Assembly: GCA_050300015.1 (NCBI GenBank)
Contig: JBNKWZ010000016.1
Coordinates: forward strand, 1 to 64,000
Length of the DNA: 64,000 nucleotides
From: CAYZQH01 sp050300015
Lineage (GTDB): Bacteria > Pseudomonadota > Gammaproteobacteria > Pseudomonadales > Cellvibrionaceae
Reading direction: 5' to 3'
The notes beneath the pieces were generated by a model. That model had not been told where the DNA came from. It did not search any database and worked only from the letters and a program-made list of their open reading frames with translations. Made by a program: the position numbers and the translations under genes. Shown here one piece after another: positions 10,032 to 17,636 of this stretch (position 1 is its first letter; every line of letters begins with the position of its first letter).

Positions 10032-11036
10032 TCATGGTTGAGGGGTTTGAATGTTGACCGCATCCAGCGACTCGAGAATTTGTTTATAGCTGGCAAAGCG
10101 CTCGGCAGAAATCAAACCGGTTTGTAGTGCGTGGCGCAGTCCACAACCGGGTTCAGATTCATGGTGGCAGTCGCGAAAACGGCATTGATTAACGTGTTCT
10201 CTGAATTCAACAAACCCATAGGCTACGTCTTCCGGCGTCAAATGCCACAGGCCAAATTCTCGGATGCCAGGTGAGTCAATACAATCGCCGCCGAAATCAA
10301 AATGGTATAAAGTCGCTTGGGTGGTGGTATGACGGCCTTTTTTCACGCCATTCGATAAGGCGCCAATTTTGAGCGTCTCGTGGGGCAGTAACGATTGAAC
10401 GAGAGATGACTTTCCCACGCCACTTTGGCCGACAAAAATGCTGGTTTGATCGAGTAGCGCGGTTTTAAGCGCCGCAATGCCTTCGCCAAGCTTTGCCGAA
10501 ACCTTGAGCACGGGATACTGCAAATCCTGATAGTGTTGCAACAACGTGAATAGTGGGTGGTCAGCGGCTAATAGATCGCATTTGTTGAGCAGCAGCAGCG
10601 GGGCAATATTTAAGGTCTCGGCTACGACCAAATAGCGGTCAATCAAATTGGCGTGGGCCTCGGGCTCCGGTGCTAGCGTGATCACCGCCTGAGTGATGTT
10701 GGCGGCCACCACCTTGAGTTTGCCAAAAGCATCCGGGCGCATCAATGAGCTTCCGCGCGGGGCGATGGCCTCAATTACCCCCAGGGATTCGCCCGCACGC
10801 CAGGTAACTTTATCACCGGCGGCAATATCCCCGAGGTTGGCGCGCAGATGGCAGCGTTGACGATGACCTCCCGAGCCTTCCACCTCGGCTTGGGTGCCGT
10901 AATGTGACATCACCAGGCCTTCTTGGCGTTCGCCGAGCGCGCCCTCAATGTCCTCGCGGGTTGTCGGTTGCATTTTTGCCGCACGGCGTTCGCGAATGCG
11001 TTGAACCTGTTGTTTACTGAGTCGACGTTTGGCCAA
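10032..11036 (-). CDS. rsgA: Ribosome small-subunit biogenesis GTPase
   Basis: RsgA is a circularly permuted GTPase acting late in 30S maturation. The order seen is a basic N-terminal tail, OB fold (about 40-105), then the permuted G domain with NKCD (G4) before the P-loop GQSGVGKSS (G1), then DSPGIREFG (G3). The C-terminal zinc knuckle has Cys/His spacing CRFRDCHHESEPGC. At 334 residues it matches the family. The start is a TTG at 11036 (MAKRRLSKQQ), which matches the usual N-terminus; no ATG or GTG lies in frame nearby. It is divergent from orn, with about 118 bp between them. Confidence 0.95.
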   Translation of the reverse strand: MAKRRLSKQQVQRIRERRAAKMQPTTREDIEGALGERQEGLVMSHYGTQAEVEGSGGHRQRCHLRANLGDIAAGDKVTWRAGESLGVIEAIAPRGSSLMRPDAFGKLKVVAANITQAVITLAPEPEAHANLIDRYLVVAETLNIAPLLLLNKCDLLAADHPLFTLLQHYQDLQYPVLKVSAKLGEGIAALKTALLDQTSIFVGQSGVGKSSLVQSLLPHETLKIGALSNGVKKGRHTTTQATLYHFDFGGDCIDSPGIREFGLWHLTPEDVAYGFVEFREHVNQCRFRDCHHESEPGCGLRHALQTGLISAERFASYKQILESLDAVNIQTPQP

Positions 11037-11111
11037 TTTATGATCGCTGTAAAAATAAAGCTCTCAGTTTACCGGATGTTGCCGTGGCTGGGCGAAGCTT
11101 TTGCACGTCCC

Positions 11112-11120
11112 TGCTATTAT
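11112..11120 (+). promoter_or_regulatory. Extended -10 promoter for orn
   Basis: The sequence TGCTATTAT matches an extended -10 (TGn plus TATTAT) 35 bp before the orn ATG. No good -35 lies at 17 bp, as is usual for extended -10 promoters. The divergent rsgA promoter must lie in the same 118-bp gap but was not identified. Confidence 0.4.
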
Positions 11121-11154
11121 GAGCGTTCGATACTCAGCCCATTAAGGTAGACCC

Positions 11155-11703
11155 ATGGCACTAGACGATACCCGTTTAATTTGGATTGACTTGGAGATGA
11201 CTGGCCTGTCGCCCGAGCGAGATGTGATTATTGAGATTGCCACGGTGGTCACGGATGTTGACTTAACAGTACTTGCCACGGGTCCTTCTCTTGCGATTGC
11301 TCAACCTTTGCAGGTGATGAATGCAATGGATGATTGGAATACCCGCCAGCATGGTCAATCGGGGCTCACGGAGCGGGTGCTGTCGAGCTCGGTGAGCACT
11401 CGGGATGCGGAAGATCAAACCCTGGCCTTTTTGAGCCAGTGGGTACCTACGGGATGCTCACCCATGTGTGGTAACTCCATCTGTCAGGATCGTCGCTTTT
11501 TGGCGCGCTCCATGCCACGGCTTGAAGACTATTTCCATTATCGTAATTTGGATGTGTCTACCTTGAAAGAGTTGGCGAAGCGCTGGGCACCCAGCGTAAG
11601 CCAAGGGGTAAAGAAAAAGGGCTCTCACCTTGCTCTGGACGATATTTTAGATTCCATCGCCGAGCTCAAGCACTATCGCGCTACGTTTATTCGCAGCGAG
11701 TAA
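11155..11703 (+). CDS. orn: Oligoribonuclease
   Basis: Orn is a DEDDh 3'-5' exonuclease that finishes RNA turnover and hydrolyses pGpG from cyclic-di-GMP breakdown. The WIDLEMTGL motif holds the first Asp/Glu pair, MDDWN follows, and GNSICQDRRFL and the C-terminal HLALDDI motif supply the remaining catalytic residues. At 182 residues it is full length. One oddity is a Cys in the SICQDRRF motif where the E. coli and Pseudomonas enzymes have Gly, as I recall. It lies alone between divergent rsgA and a stem-loop ahead of the MFS gene. Confidence 0.96.
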   Translation: MALDDTRLIWIDLEMTGLSPERDVIIEIATVVTDVDLTVLATGPSLAIAQPLQVMNAMDDWNTRQHGQSGLTERVLSSSVSTRDAEDQTLAFLSQWVPTGCSPMCGNSICQDRRFLARSMPRLEDYFHYRNLDVSTLKELAKRWAPSVSQGVKKKGSHLALDDILDSIAELKHYRATFIRSE

Positions 11704-11760
11704 GCATTGGGTTTTTAAAGCCCCGGGGCCAATACACGACTTGTGTTGGCAGCGATTAAC

Positions 11761-11789
11761 CCGCCATTGGTCATTCCGGCCAATGGCGG
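11761..11789 (+). other. Stem-loop downstream of orn
   Basis: A perfect 10-bp stem (ccgccattgg 11761-11770 with ccaatggcgg 11780-11789) closes a 9-nt loop. No T run follows, so it is not a standard intrinsic terminator. A second imperfect hairpin (gccaatacac with ttgtgttggc) lies just before it at about 11728-11750. Together they may stabilise the 3' end of the orn mRNA or mark a factor-dependent stop. Confidence 0.5.
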
Positions 11790-11876
11790 CACGTCCTTGT
11801 ACTGTATTTACCCAACCTAAAAGGCTGCCGGGTTAATAGTGTTGGCAAAAAAACGGATTCGATTTTTTGAGGTGTT

Positions 11877-13088
11877 ATGCGCGACTATGCGGTGTTTGTT
11901 CGGCGCAACTGGATGCTTTTGTTTTTTGGGTTTCTGTGTGTGTTCTGGGGCAATTTTGGTCAGTCATTTTTTTTGGGCTGGTACGGTGAGGCCATTAAGC
12001 ACAATCTCAACATCAGCGCCAAAACCTACGGTGCGATCTATTCCGTGGCGACCTTGTGTAGTGCTGCAGTGGTGCTGTGGGTGGGGGCGTGGATTGATCG
12101 CTGGTCCCTCAGGCGCTATGCCTTGATGGTGGCCGCAGGGCTCAGTGTTGCCTGTGTCATCATGGCCTATGCGCAATCGGTGGTGGTGTTGGCCGTGGGG
12201 TTTTTCGGCCTGCGTTTGTTTGGTCAAGCACTGCTCCCTCATACGGGCATCACCACCATGGCTCGGCATTTTGACGCGCATCGAGGTAAAGCCATTAGCC
12301 TCGCCGGCAGTGGTGTCCCTGTGGGCGAAATGCTACTGCCTGCGCTCGCTGTGGTTTTGCTGGCTCAGGTGGGTTGGGCCACCAGCTGGTGGCTCATTGC
12401 GGTGAGTGTGCCCTTGGTGTTTGTTCCCTCCGTGCTTGGGTTGCTAAAAGGTGGGCTGTCAACGCCAGTAGCGCACACGGCTAATCCCACCCGTAACGCC
12501 GCGAGCGAGCGCTTTCCACTATTGCGTGATTCACGCTTTTGGTTCGCTCTGCCCACGTTATTGGCGGCCCCTTTTGTGTTAACGGCTCTGTTTATTCATC
12601 AAGACTTTTTAATGGCGCAAAAACAGTGGGCGCCGGGTGTTCTGGCGCAAGCTTTTGTGGTGTACGGGGTTGTGCACTGGGCGGCGGGCATGTTGTACGG
12701 GGTTTTGGTGGACCGCTACAGTGGCACCCACCTGCTGCGTTGGTATGTATGGCCTTTGATTCTGGCATTGCTGTTGGTGGCTTGGCTACCCGGTGATGGG
12801 GTTGCCCTGCTGATGATGGTGCTGCTGGGCGTGACCATTGGTGCGAGTGGTGTGGTGACCAACGCCATGTGGGCTGAGGTGTATGGGCCCCAGGCGCTAG
12901 GCGCCATTCGTTCCACCACCAGCAGCTTAGTGGTGTTTTCCACGGCTTTATCTCCTATTTTGGCCGGAGCCTGTATCGATGCTGGGTTGTCTTTGGTGAC
13001 CTTGTTTGTGGGGCTGGCCGTGGTACTGATCGGTGCCCAGGGCTTGCTGTTATTGTCATTTAAGCCGTCACCTCAGCCAACAGCCTAA
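11877..13088 (+). CDS. MFS transporter, substrate unknown
   Basis: A 403-residue polytopic inner-membrane protein with about twelve hydrophobic segments and the major-facilitator layout. Segment 1 (residues 11-32) is followed by a loop with the motif-A-like GAWIDRWSLRR near residues 66-76, and the two halves are separated by a polar central loop around 195-220. The substrate cannot be read from the sequence; carboxylate or amino-acid-type MFS permeases are possible. The ATG at 11877 has a GAGG site upstream. It is convergent with queG, with 36 bp between the stops, and has no functionally informative neighbour. Confidence 0.85.
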   Translation: MRDYAVFVRRNWMLLFFGFLCVFWGNFGQSFFLGWYGEAIKHNLNISAKTYGAIYSVATLCSAAVVLWVGAWIDRWSLRRYALMVAAGLSVACVIMAYAQSVVVLAVGFFGLRLFGQALLPHTGITTMARHFDAHRGKAISLAGSGVPVGEMLLPALAVVLLAQVGWATSWWLIAVSVPLVFVPSVLGLLKGGLSTPVAHTANPTRNAASERFPLLRDSRFWFALPTLLAAPFVLTALFIHQDFLMAQKQWAPGVLAQAFVVYGVVHWAAGMLYGVLVDRYSGTHLLRWYVWPLILALLLVAWLPGDGVALLMMVLLGVTIGASGVVTNAMWAEVYGPQALGAIRSTTSSLVVFSTALSPILAGACIDAGLSLVTLFVGLAVVLIGAQGLLLLSFKPSPQPTA

Positions 13089-13124
13089 CCTGTGGCGGCG
13101 GGCACTAAGGGCGCCAAATTATGG

Positions 13125-14252
13125 TTAGCGCCAAAGCAGAGGCTTTTCGGGGTTTTTGATTTTCCTTTGCCTGCGCTTTTGAGGCTGGCTCTGGGCTTCT
13201 AACGCCCAGCTGATGTGTGCTTGCACCAGAGGGGTGGCCTGCGCTAGGCGAGCGGCAAGTGCCGCCCGGATGGCCTCACTTGGTGGGGCATTGCCAAGCC
13301 CTACGGCCAAATTTCGTTGCCATAATTCGTAGCCAATTCTTCGTATGGGGGAGCCTTCGGTGCGTTTTAAAAAGGTGGCTTCGTCCCATAAAAATAAATC
13401 CAACAATGCACTATTGTCCAACTGGTGGCGAGGTTTAAAGTCCTTTTCGTCTGTGGGCTTGGCCAATTTGTTCCACGGGCATATGGCTTGGCAATCGTCG
13501 CACCCAAACACGCGGTTGCCCATGGGTTCGCGAAACGCCTCTGGTATGGGGCCCTTGTGCTCGATGGTGAGGTACGAGATGCAGCGCCGCGCATCCAATA
13601 CGTAAGGTTTGGGAAAGGCATCCGTGGGGCAAACTTTTAAACAGGCGGTGCACTCGCCACACTCGTTAGCCACAGGTCGGTCGTCAACCGGTAATGGCAG
13701 GTTAGTGAAAATCTCTCCCAAAAAAAACCAACTGCCCACATCGCGATGCAGCAGCAAGGTGTGTTTGCCCACCCAGCCGAGGCCCGCCTTTTCTGCCAGG
13801 GGACGCTCTAATACCGGGGCGCTGTCCACAAAGGCGCGCTGATCGGCAATCATCGGTTTGGCGGCCTCAAAAATTTGGTCGGCTAACTGAGCCAGACGTT
13901 TGCGCATCAGTTTGTGATAGTCCCGCCCAAGGGCATAGCGCGCAATATAGGCGTGGTTGGGGTCTTTTAAGGTTTCGATGTGCGCGCTTTGGGCGGGCAA
14001 ATACAGCATTCGGAAAGACAATACGCGTAGGGTGCCTGGGTGCAACAATTCGGGATTGAGGCGTTTATCTTCATTGCGTTCAAACCAGGACATGGTGCCG
14101 TGAAGGCCTTGCTCTCGCCAGGATGTAAGGCCGCTGCCGACATGGGTGAGGTCGGTATTGGCGATACCCATTTGGTCAAACCCAAGCGCATTGGCCCAGC
14201 TTTGGATGTTGAGTTTGAAGTTCTGCCAGTTTGCATCGTTGGTCATTGTCAT
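13125..14252 (-). CDS. queG: Epoxyqueuosine reductase
   Basis: QueG reduces epoxyqueuosine to queuosine in tRNA using cobalamin and two 4Fe-4S clusters. The N-terminal part (DUF1730 region with LPGTLRVLSFRMLYLP-like sequence) is followed by the ferredoxin motifs CGECTACLKVCPTDAF and CDDCQAICPWN, which carry the eight cluster cysteines. The reading frame extends to an ATG at 14294, but that adds 14 residues without family similarity. The ATG at 14252 or 14246 gives the usual N-terminus, and a promoter for the divergent nnr gene occupies the intervening bases. C-terminal residues are strongly basic. The queG|nnr divergent pair is also found in E. coli. Confidence 0.93.
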   Translation of the reverse strand: MTMTNDANWQNFKLNIQSWANALGFDQMGIANTDLTHVGSGLTSWREQGLHGTMSWFERNEDKRLNPELLHPGTLRVLSFRMLYLPAQSAHIETLKDPNHAYIARYALGRDYHKLMRKRLAQLADQIFEAAKPMIADQRAFVDSAPVLERPLAEKAGLGWVGKHTLLLHRDVGSWFFLGEIFTNLPLPVDDRPVANECGECTACLKVCPTDAFPKPYVLDARRCISYLTIEHKGPIPEAFREPMGNRVFGCDDCQAICPWNKLAKPTDEKDFKPRHQLDNSALLDLFLWDEATFLKRTEGSPIRRIGYELWQRNLAVGLGNAPPSEAIRAALAARLAQATPLVQAHISWALEAQSQPQKRRQRKIKNPEKPLLWR

Positions 14253-14266
14253 AAACCCAGTATAAT
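14239..14266 (+). promoter_or_regulatory. Promoter of the nnr-tsaE-amiC-mutL block
   Basis: A -35-like TTGGTC (14239-14244) and a perfect -10 TATAAT (14261-14266) are separated by 16 bp, placing the transcript start about 25 nt ahead of the nnr ATG at 14298. The promoter overlaps the first codons of divergent queG. Confidence 0.55.
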
Positions 14267-14297
14267 TGGCCTCAATCAGATAAAGAATGGCCATCGC

Positions 14298-15803
14298 ATG
14301 AATCAGACTTTACCTAACGCCCTTTACACCGCTGAACAAACCCGCCAACTCGATCAAGTGGCGATTGAAGAGCTTGGCATTCCTGGCGCGGCACTGATGA
14401 AGCGTGCCGGGCGTGCCATCGTGGACACCGCACTCGCTCGCTGGCCGGCAACTCGGCATTGGGTTGTCTTGTGTGGCGGCGGCAATAATGGGGGGGATGG
14501 CTATATTGTCGCCGCATTGGCGGCCTTAAAAAAACATTCGGTGGTGGTGTTTTCCTTGGTGGACCCGACACAGTTAACGGGTGATGCCAAAAGTGCTTAT
14601 TACTTTGCCTTGCAAGAGGGCGTGGAAATCATGCCGTTTAATGGCGTGGAAGCGCAGAATCGCGTGCAGGACACCACCGTTGTGATTGATGCCTTGTTGG
14701 GCACGGGCCTACAAGGGGGCGTTCGGGAGGCCTATATTGCGGCGATTGAATGGATTAACCAGCAACCCGCTCCCGTGGTAGCTGCCGATATTGCTTCAGG
14801 TTTGTGCGCGGATACGGGTGCATTTATGGGGGCCTGTGTGCATGCCCATTTGACTGTTACGTTTATCGGTCTGAAGGTCGGTTTGTTCACCGGTCGCGGC
14901 CCTGGGGTCTCGGGTCAGGTGGTGTTTCATGACTTAGGTGTACCCGTTGAGACTTACGCCAAGGCAGTGCCAGTGGCCGAGCGCGTGGACTACGCGAATG
15001 TAGACTGTCGAGTGCCCGCGCGTGCGGCGGATGCGCACAAAGGGGATTTTGGCCATGTATTGGTGATTGGCGGCGACCGTGGCTTTGGGGGGGCAGCGAT
15101 CTTGGCCGCTGAGTCGGCGAGTTACAGCGGTGCCGGATTGGTGGGGTTGGCGACCCAGTCTGAACATGTGACTGCGGCACTGGTGCGCCGGCCGGAAGTC
15201 ATGAGTGTCGGTGTGCCATCTGGGCAAGAGTTAGAGCCCTTTCTGGCTAAACCGACGGTTTTGGTGGTGGGGCCTGGGCTTGGGCAAACGCCTTGGTCTG
15301 AACAAATGTTGCAACAGGCTGTGAGTGCGCAAAAGCCCTTGGTGCTGGATGCAGATGCGCTCAACATATTGGCGCAAGGGCGTATTAGACTCACGCAACC
15401 CGCATCAATACCCCACATCATGACGCCCCACCCCGGGGAGGCCGCACGGCTTTTGGGGTGCACCGTCGAGGATATAGAAATTGATCGGTTGCAGGCAGTG
15501 AAGCGCTTGCAACAATCCTATGGTGGCGTGGTCGTACTTAAAGGTGCAGGTACTTGGATTACCGACGGACATCGCTGTCTATTGGCCAATGTTGGCAACC
15601 CAGGCTTGGCCACGGGAGGCTCGGGCGATGTACTGGCGGGGCTGATTGGGGCCTTGTTGGCACAGGGCTTATCGGCATTGGACGCTACGCAAACGGCAGT
15701 GTGTTTACACGGTGCTGCGGCAGATCTAGCCGTAGAGGATCTGGGCGTGGCTGGGTTGCTGGCCAGTGACCTGTTGCCCTACATCCGGGAGTTACAGGAT
15801 TGA
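14298..15803 (+). CDS. nnr: Bifunctional NAD(P)HX epimerase/dehydratase
   Basis: This enzyme repairs hydrated NADH and NADPH. The N-terminal YjeF_N domain (about 1-215) epimerises the R form and contains the CGGGNNGGDGY motif. The C-terminal carbohydrate-kinase-like domain (about 225-500) is the ADP- or ATP-dependent dehydratase, with the conserved HPGEAARLL, NPGLATGGSGDVLAG and HGAAADLA motifs. At 501 residues both domains are complete. The true start is the ATG at 14298 (MNQTLPNALYTAEQ); the longer frame upstream runs through the queG coding region and is not real. Its last bases overlap the tsaE start. Confidence 0.96.
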   Translation: MNQTLPNALYTAEQTRQLDQVAIEELGIPGAALMKRAGRAIVDTALARWPATRHWVVLCGGGNNGGDGYIVAALAALKKHSVVVFSLVDPTQLTGDAKSAYYFALQEGVEIMPFNGVEAQNRVQDTTVVIDALLGTGLQGGVREAYIAAIEWINQQPAPVVAADIASGLCADTGAFMGACVHAHLTVTFIGLKVGLFTGRGPGVSGQVVFHDLGVPVETYAKAVPVAERVDYANVDCRVPARAADAHKGDFGHVLVIGGDRGFGGAAILAAESASYSGAGLVGLATQSEHVTAALVRRPEVMSVGVPSGQELEPFLAKPTVLVVGPGLGQTPWSEQMLQQAVSAQKPLVLDADALNILAQGRIRLTQPASIPHIMTPHPGEAARLLGCTVEDIEIDRLQAVKRLQQSYGGVVVLKGAGTWITDGHRCLLANVGNPGLATGGSGDVLAGLIGALLAQGLSALDATQTAVCLHGAAADLAVEDLGVAGLLASDLLPYIRELQD

Positions 15804-16270
15804 GCAAGTGGGTTTCAAAGCTGGAAGATGAAACTGCCACTTTGGCCTTGGGGCGACAATTGGCACAAACCCTTAGGCCAGGAGCGGTGATCTATCTTGA
15901 GGGAACGCTTGGAGCAGGCAAAACTACGCTCACGCGCGGTATTTTGTGCGCATGGGGGCACGCCGGCGCGGTCAAAAGCCCCACCTATACCTTGGTGGAG
16001 GTTTATGAGTTTCCCCATGGGGACGTTTATCACTTCGACCTCTACCGCCTCGGCGACCCAGAAGAATTGGAATACATGGGCATTCGGGACTATTTTTCTA
16101 ACAGCAGTATCGCCATTGTCGAATGGCCCACGCGAGGCAAGGGGGTCTTGCCTGAGGCGGATATAACCATAACAATAACGGTGGCGGGCCATGGACGCGA
16201 GGCTCTCATTGGTGCCTCTACGCCATTAGGGCGAGAGGTGTTAGACCGTTTGCGTGCAAACGAGGAGTGA
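15800..16270 (+). CDS. tsaE: tRNA threonylcarbamoyladenosine ATPase subunit
   Basis: TsaE is the P-loop ATPase that works with TsaB and TsaD to make t6A37 in ANN-decoding tRNAs. The Walker A motif is GTLGAGKTT (about residues 35-43), followed by the switch region VKSPTYTLVEVY, then HFDLYRL and the IVEWP motif. At 156 residues it is the usual size. The start is a TTG overlapping the nnr stop (TTGA at 15800-15803), which implies translational coupling. TsaD is encoded elsewhere in the window (30002-31042, minus); TsaB was not seen. Confidence 0.95.
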   Translation: MSKWVSKLEDETATLALGRQLAQTLRPGAVIYLEGTLGAGKTTLTRGILCAWGHAGAVKSPTYTLVEVYEFPHGDVYHFDLYRLGDPEELEYMGIRDYFSNSSIAIVEWPTRGKGVLPEADITITITVAGHGREALIGASTPLGREVLDRLRANEE

Positions 16271-16274
16271 GTCA

Positions 16275-17609
16275 GTGAGTAAGTTTTGGGGTTGGTGTGC
16301 ACTGCTTTTGGTGTCACTTTCTGGCCCAATGGCAAATGCAGCCGATGTGGATGGTGTTCGCCTTTGGCGTTCCCCAGACAGTACGCGGATAGTACTGGAT
16401 CTCACTGCCCCTGTAGAACACAATGTATTTTCGCTCCACGGTCCCGATCGTGTGGTGGTGGATATTGAGCGCGCCACCATGCGCGCGCCCTTAAGTGACG
16501 TTGCTACCAATGATACCCCCATTCGGGCGTTACGCTACGCCAAGCGCGGTGAGCATGGCTTGCGCTTCGTGCTCGATTTAACTGCGCCGGTGGAGATCAA
16601 GCACTTTCAGTTGAGTAAGCATGGTGATAAGCCCGACCGCTTGGTGATTGATTTAATTGATCACAATGCCGCTAAGCCGTCGGCTAAAATCCAAGCCTTA
16701 GCAGACATGGTGCCGGACAAACGCAACATTGTGATTGCTGTGGATGCGGGGCATGGTGGCGAAGACCCCGGTGCCATTGGGCCTCACCGCCTGCGTGAAA
16801 AAGACGTGGTACTGTCCATTGCCAAACGTTTGGTGGACCTGATTAACAAAGAGCCTGGCTATCAGGCCTACTCGGTGCGTACGGGCGATTACTATATTCC
16901 ACTCAAGGAGCGGCGTGACAAGGCCAGGCAGTTGCGTGCGGATCTGTTTATCTCCATTCATGCCGATGCGTTTAAAGATGCACGTGCTCGCGGGGCCTCG
17001 GTGTTTGCCCTATCTCAGCGCGGCGCTACCAGTGAAACGGCACGCTTTTTGGCCTCCAAGGAAAATGAGGCGGATCTGATTGGCGGGGTGAAGGATGGTG
17101 TGGATATCAAAGAAGTGGACAAGGTCTTGGCCGGCGTGCTGGTGGATCTTTCCATGACGGCCACTTTATCCAATAGCTTGGATGTGGGCGCGAGGGTACT
17201 GAACGAGATGGGCAGTATTACCCGGTTACACAAAAAGCAGGTGGAGCAAGCGGGTTTTGCAGTGCTCAAATCGCCGGATGTGCCGTCTATTTTGGTGGAA
17301 ACGGGTTTTATCTCCAACCCTACTGAAGCCAAAAATTTAGGTTCTTCAGCGCACCGAAGCAAGTTAGCGCAAGCCATTTTTAAAGGTGTGAAATACTACT
17401 TTTATAACACGCCACCGGCCGGCTCCTGGGTGGCTTGGCGCAAACAAGTGAAGGCCACGGAGCAAGAGCATGTGATCGCCTCTGGGGACACCCTGTCGGC
17501 CATTGCCAAGCGTTACAATGTGAGTTTAAAAACCCTGTTAGAGCACAATAACTTGCGTGCTTCAACCGTTATTCGCGTGGGCCAGCGGTTGGTGATTCCA
17601 ACGTATTAA
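16275..17609 (+). CDS. amiC: N-acetylmuramoyl-L-alanine amidase with AMIN and LysM domains
   Basis: A periplasmic zinc amidase that splits septal peptidoglycan during daughter-cell separation, activated in its family by EnvC- or NlpD-type proteins. It has a signal peptide (about 22 residues, ending ANA), an AMIN domain (about 25-130), Amidase_3 (about 150-375) with zinc ligands in VDAGHGGEDPGA, REKD, ISIHADAF and catalytic LVETGFISN, and a C-terminal LysM repeat (about 395-440). The GTG start at 16275 has an ideal GAGGAG site 7 bp upstream; a GTG 21 bases earlier has none. The AmiC/AmiB distinction is uncertain: the presence of LysM and the mutL neighbourhood match AmiB of E. coli. Confidence 0.9.
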   Translation: MSKFWGWCALLLVSLSGPMANAADVDGVRLWRSPDSTRIVLDLTAPVEHNVFSLHGPDRVVVDIERATMRAPLSDVATNDTPIRALRYAKRGEHGLRFVLDLTAPVEIKHFQLSKHGDKPDRLVIDLIDHNAAKPSAKIQALADMVPDKRNIVIAVDAGHGGEDPGAIGPHRLREKDVVLSIAKRLVDLINKEPGYQAYSVRTGDYYIPLKERRDKARQLRADLFISIHADAFKDARARGASVFALSQRGATSETARFLASKENEADLIGGVKDGVDIKEVDKVLAGVLVDLSMTATLSNSLDVGARVLNEMGSITRLHKKQVEQAGFAVLKSPDVPSILVETGFISNPTEAKNLGSSAHRSKLAQAIFKGVKYYFYNTPPAGSWVAWRKQVKATEQEHVIASGDTLSAIAKRYNVSLKTLLEHNNLRASTVIRVGQRLVIPTY

Positions 17610-17636
17610 CGTCCGCGCCAACCCTACTGAGTTGTC

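Noticed and set aside
14040..14297. N-terminal extension of the nnr frame
   Set aside because: It runs through the queG coding strand in antisense; the family N-terminus and a promoter support the ATG at 14298.
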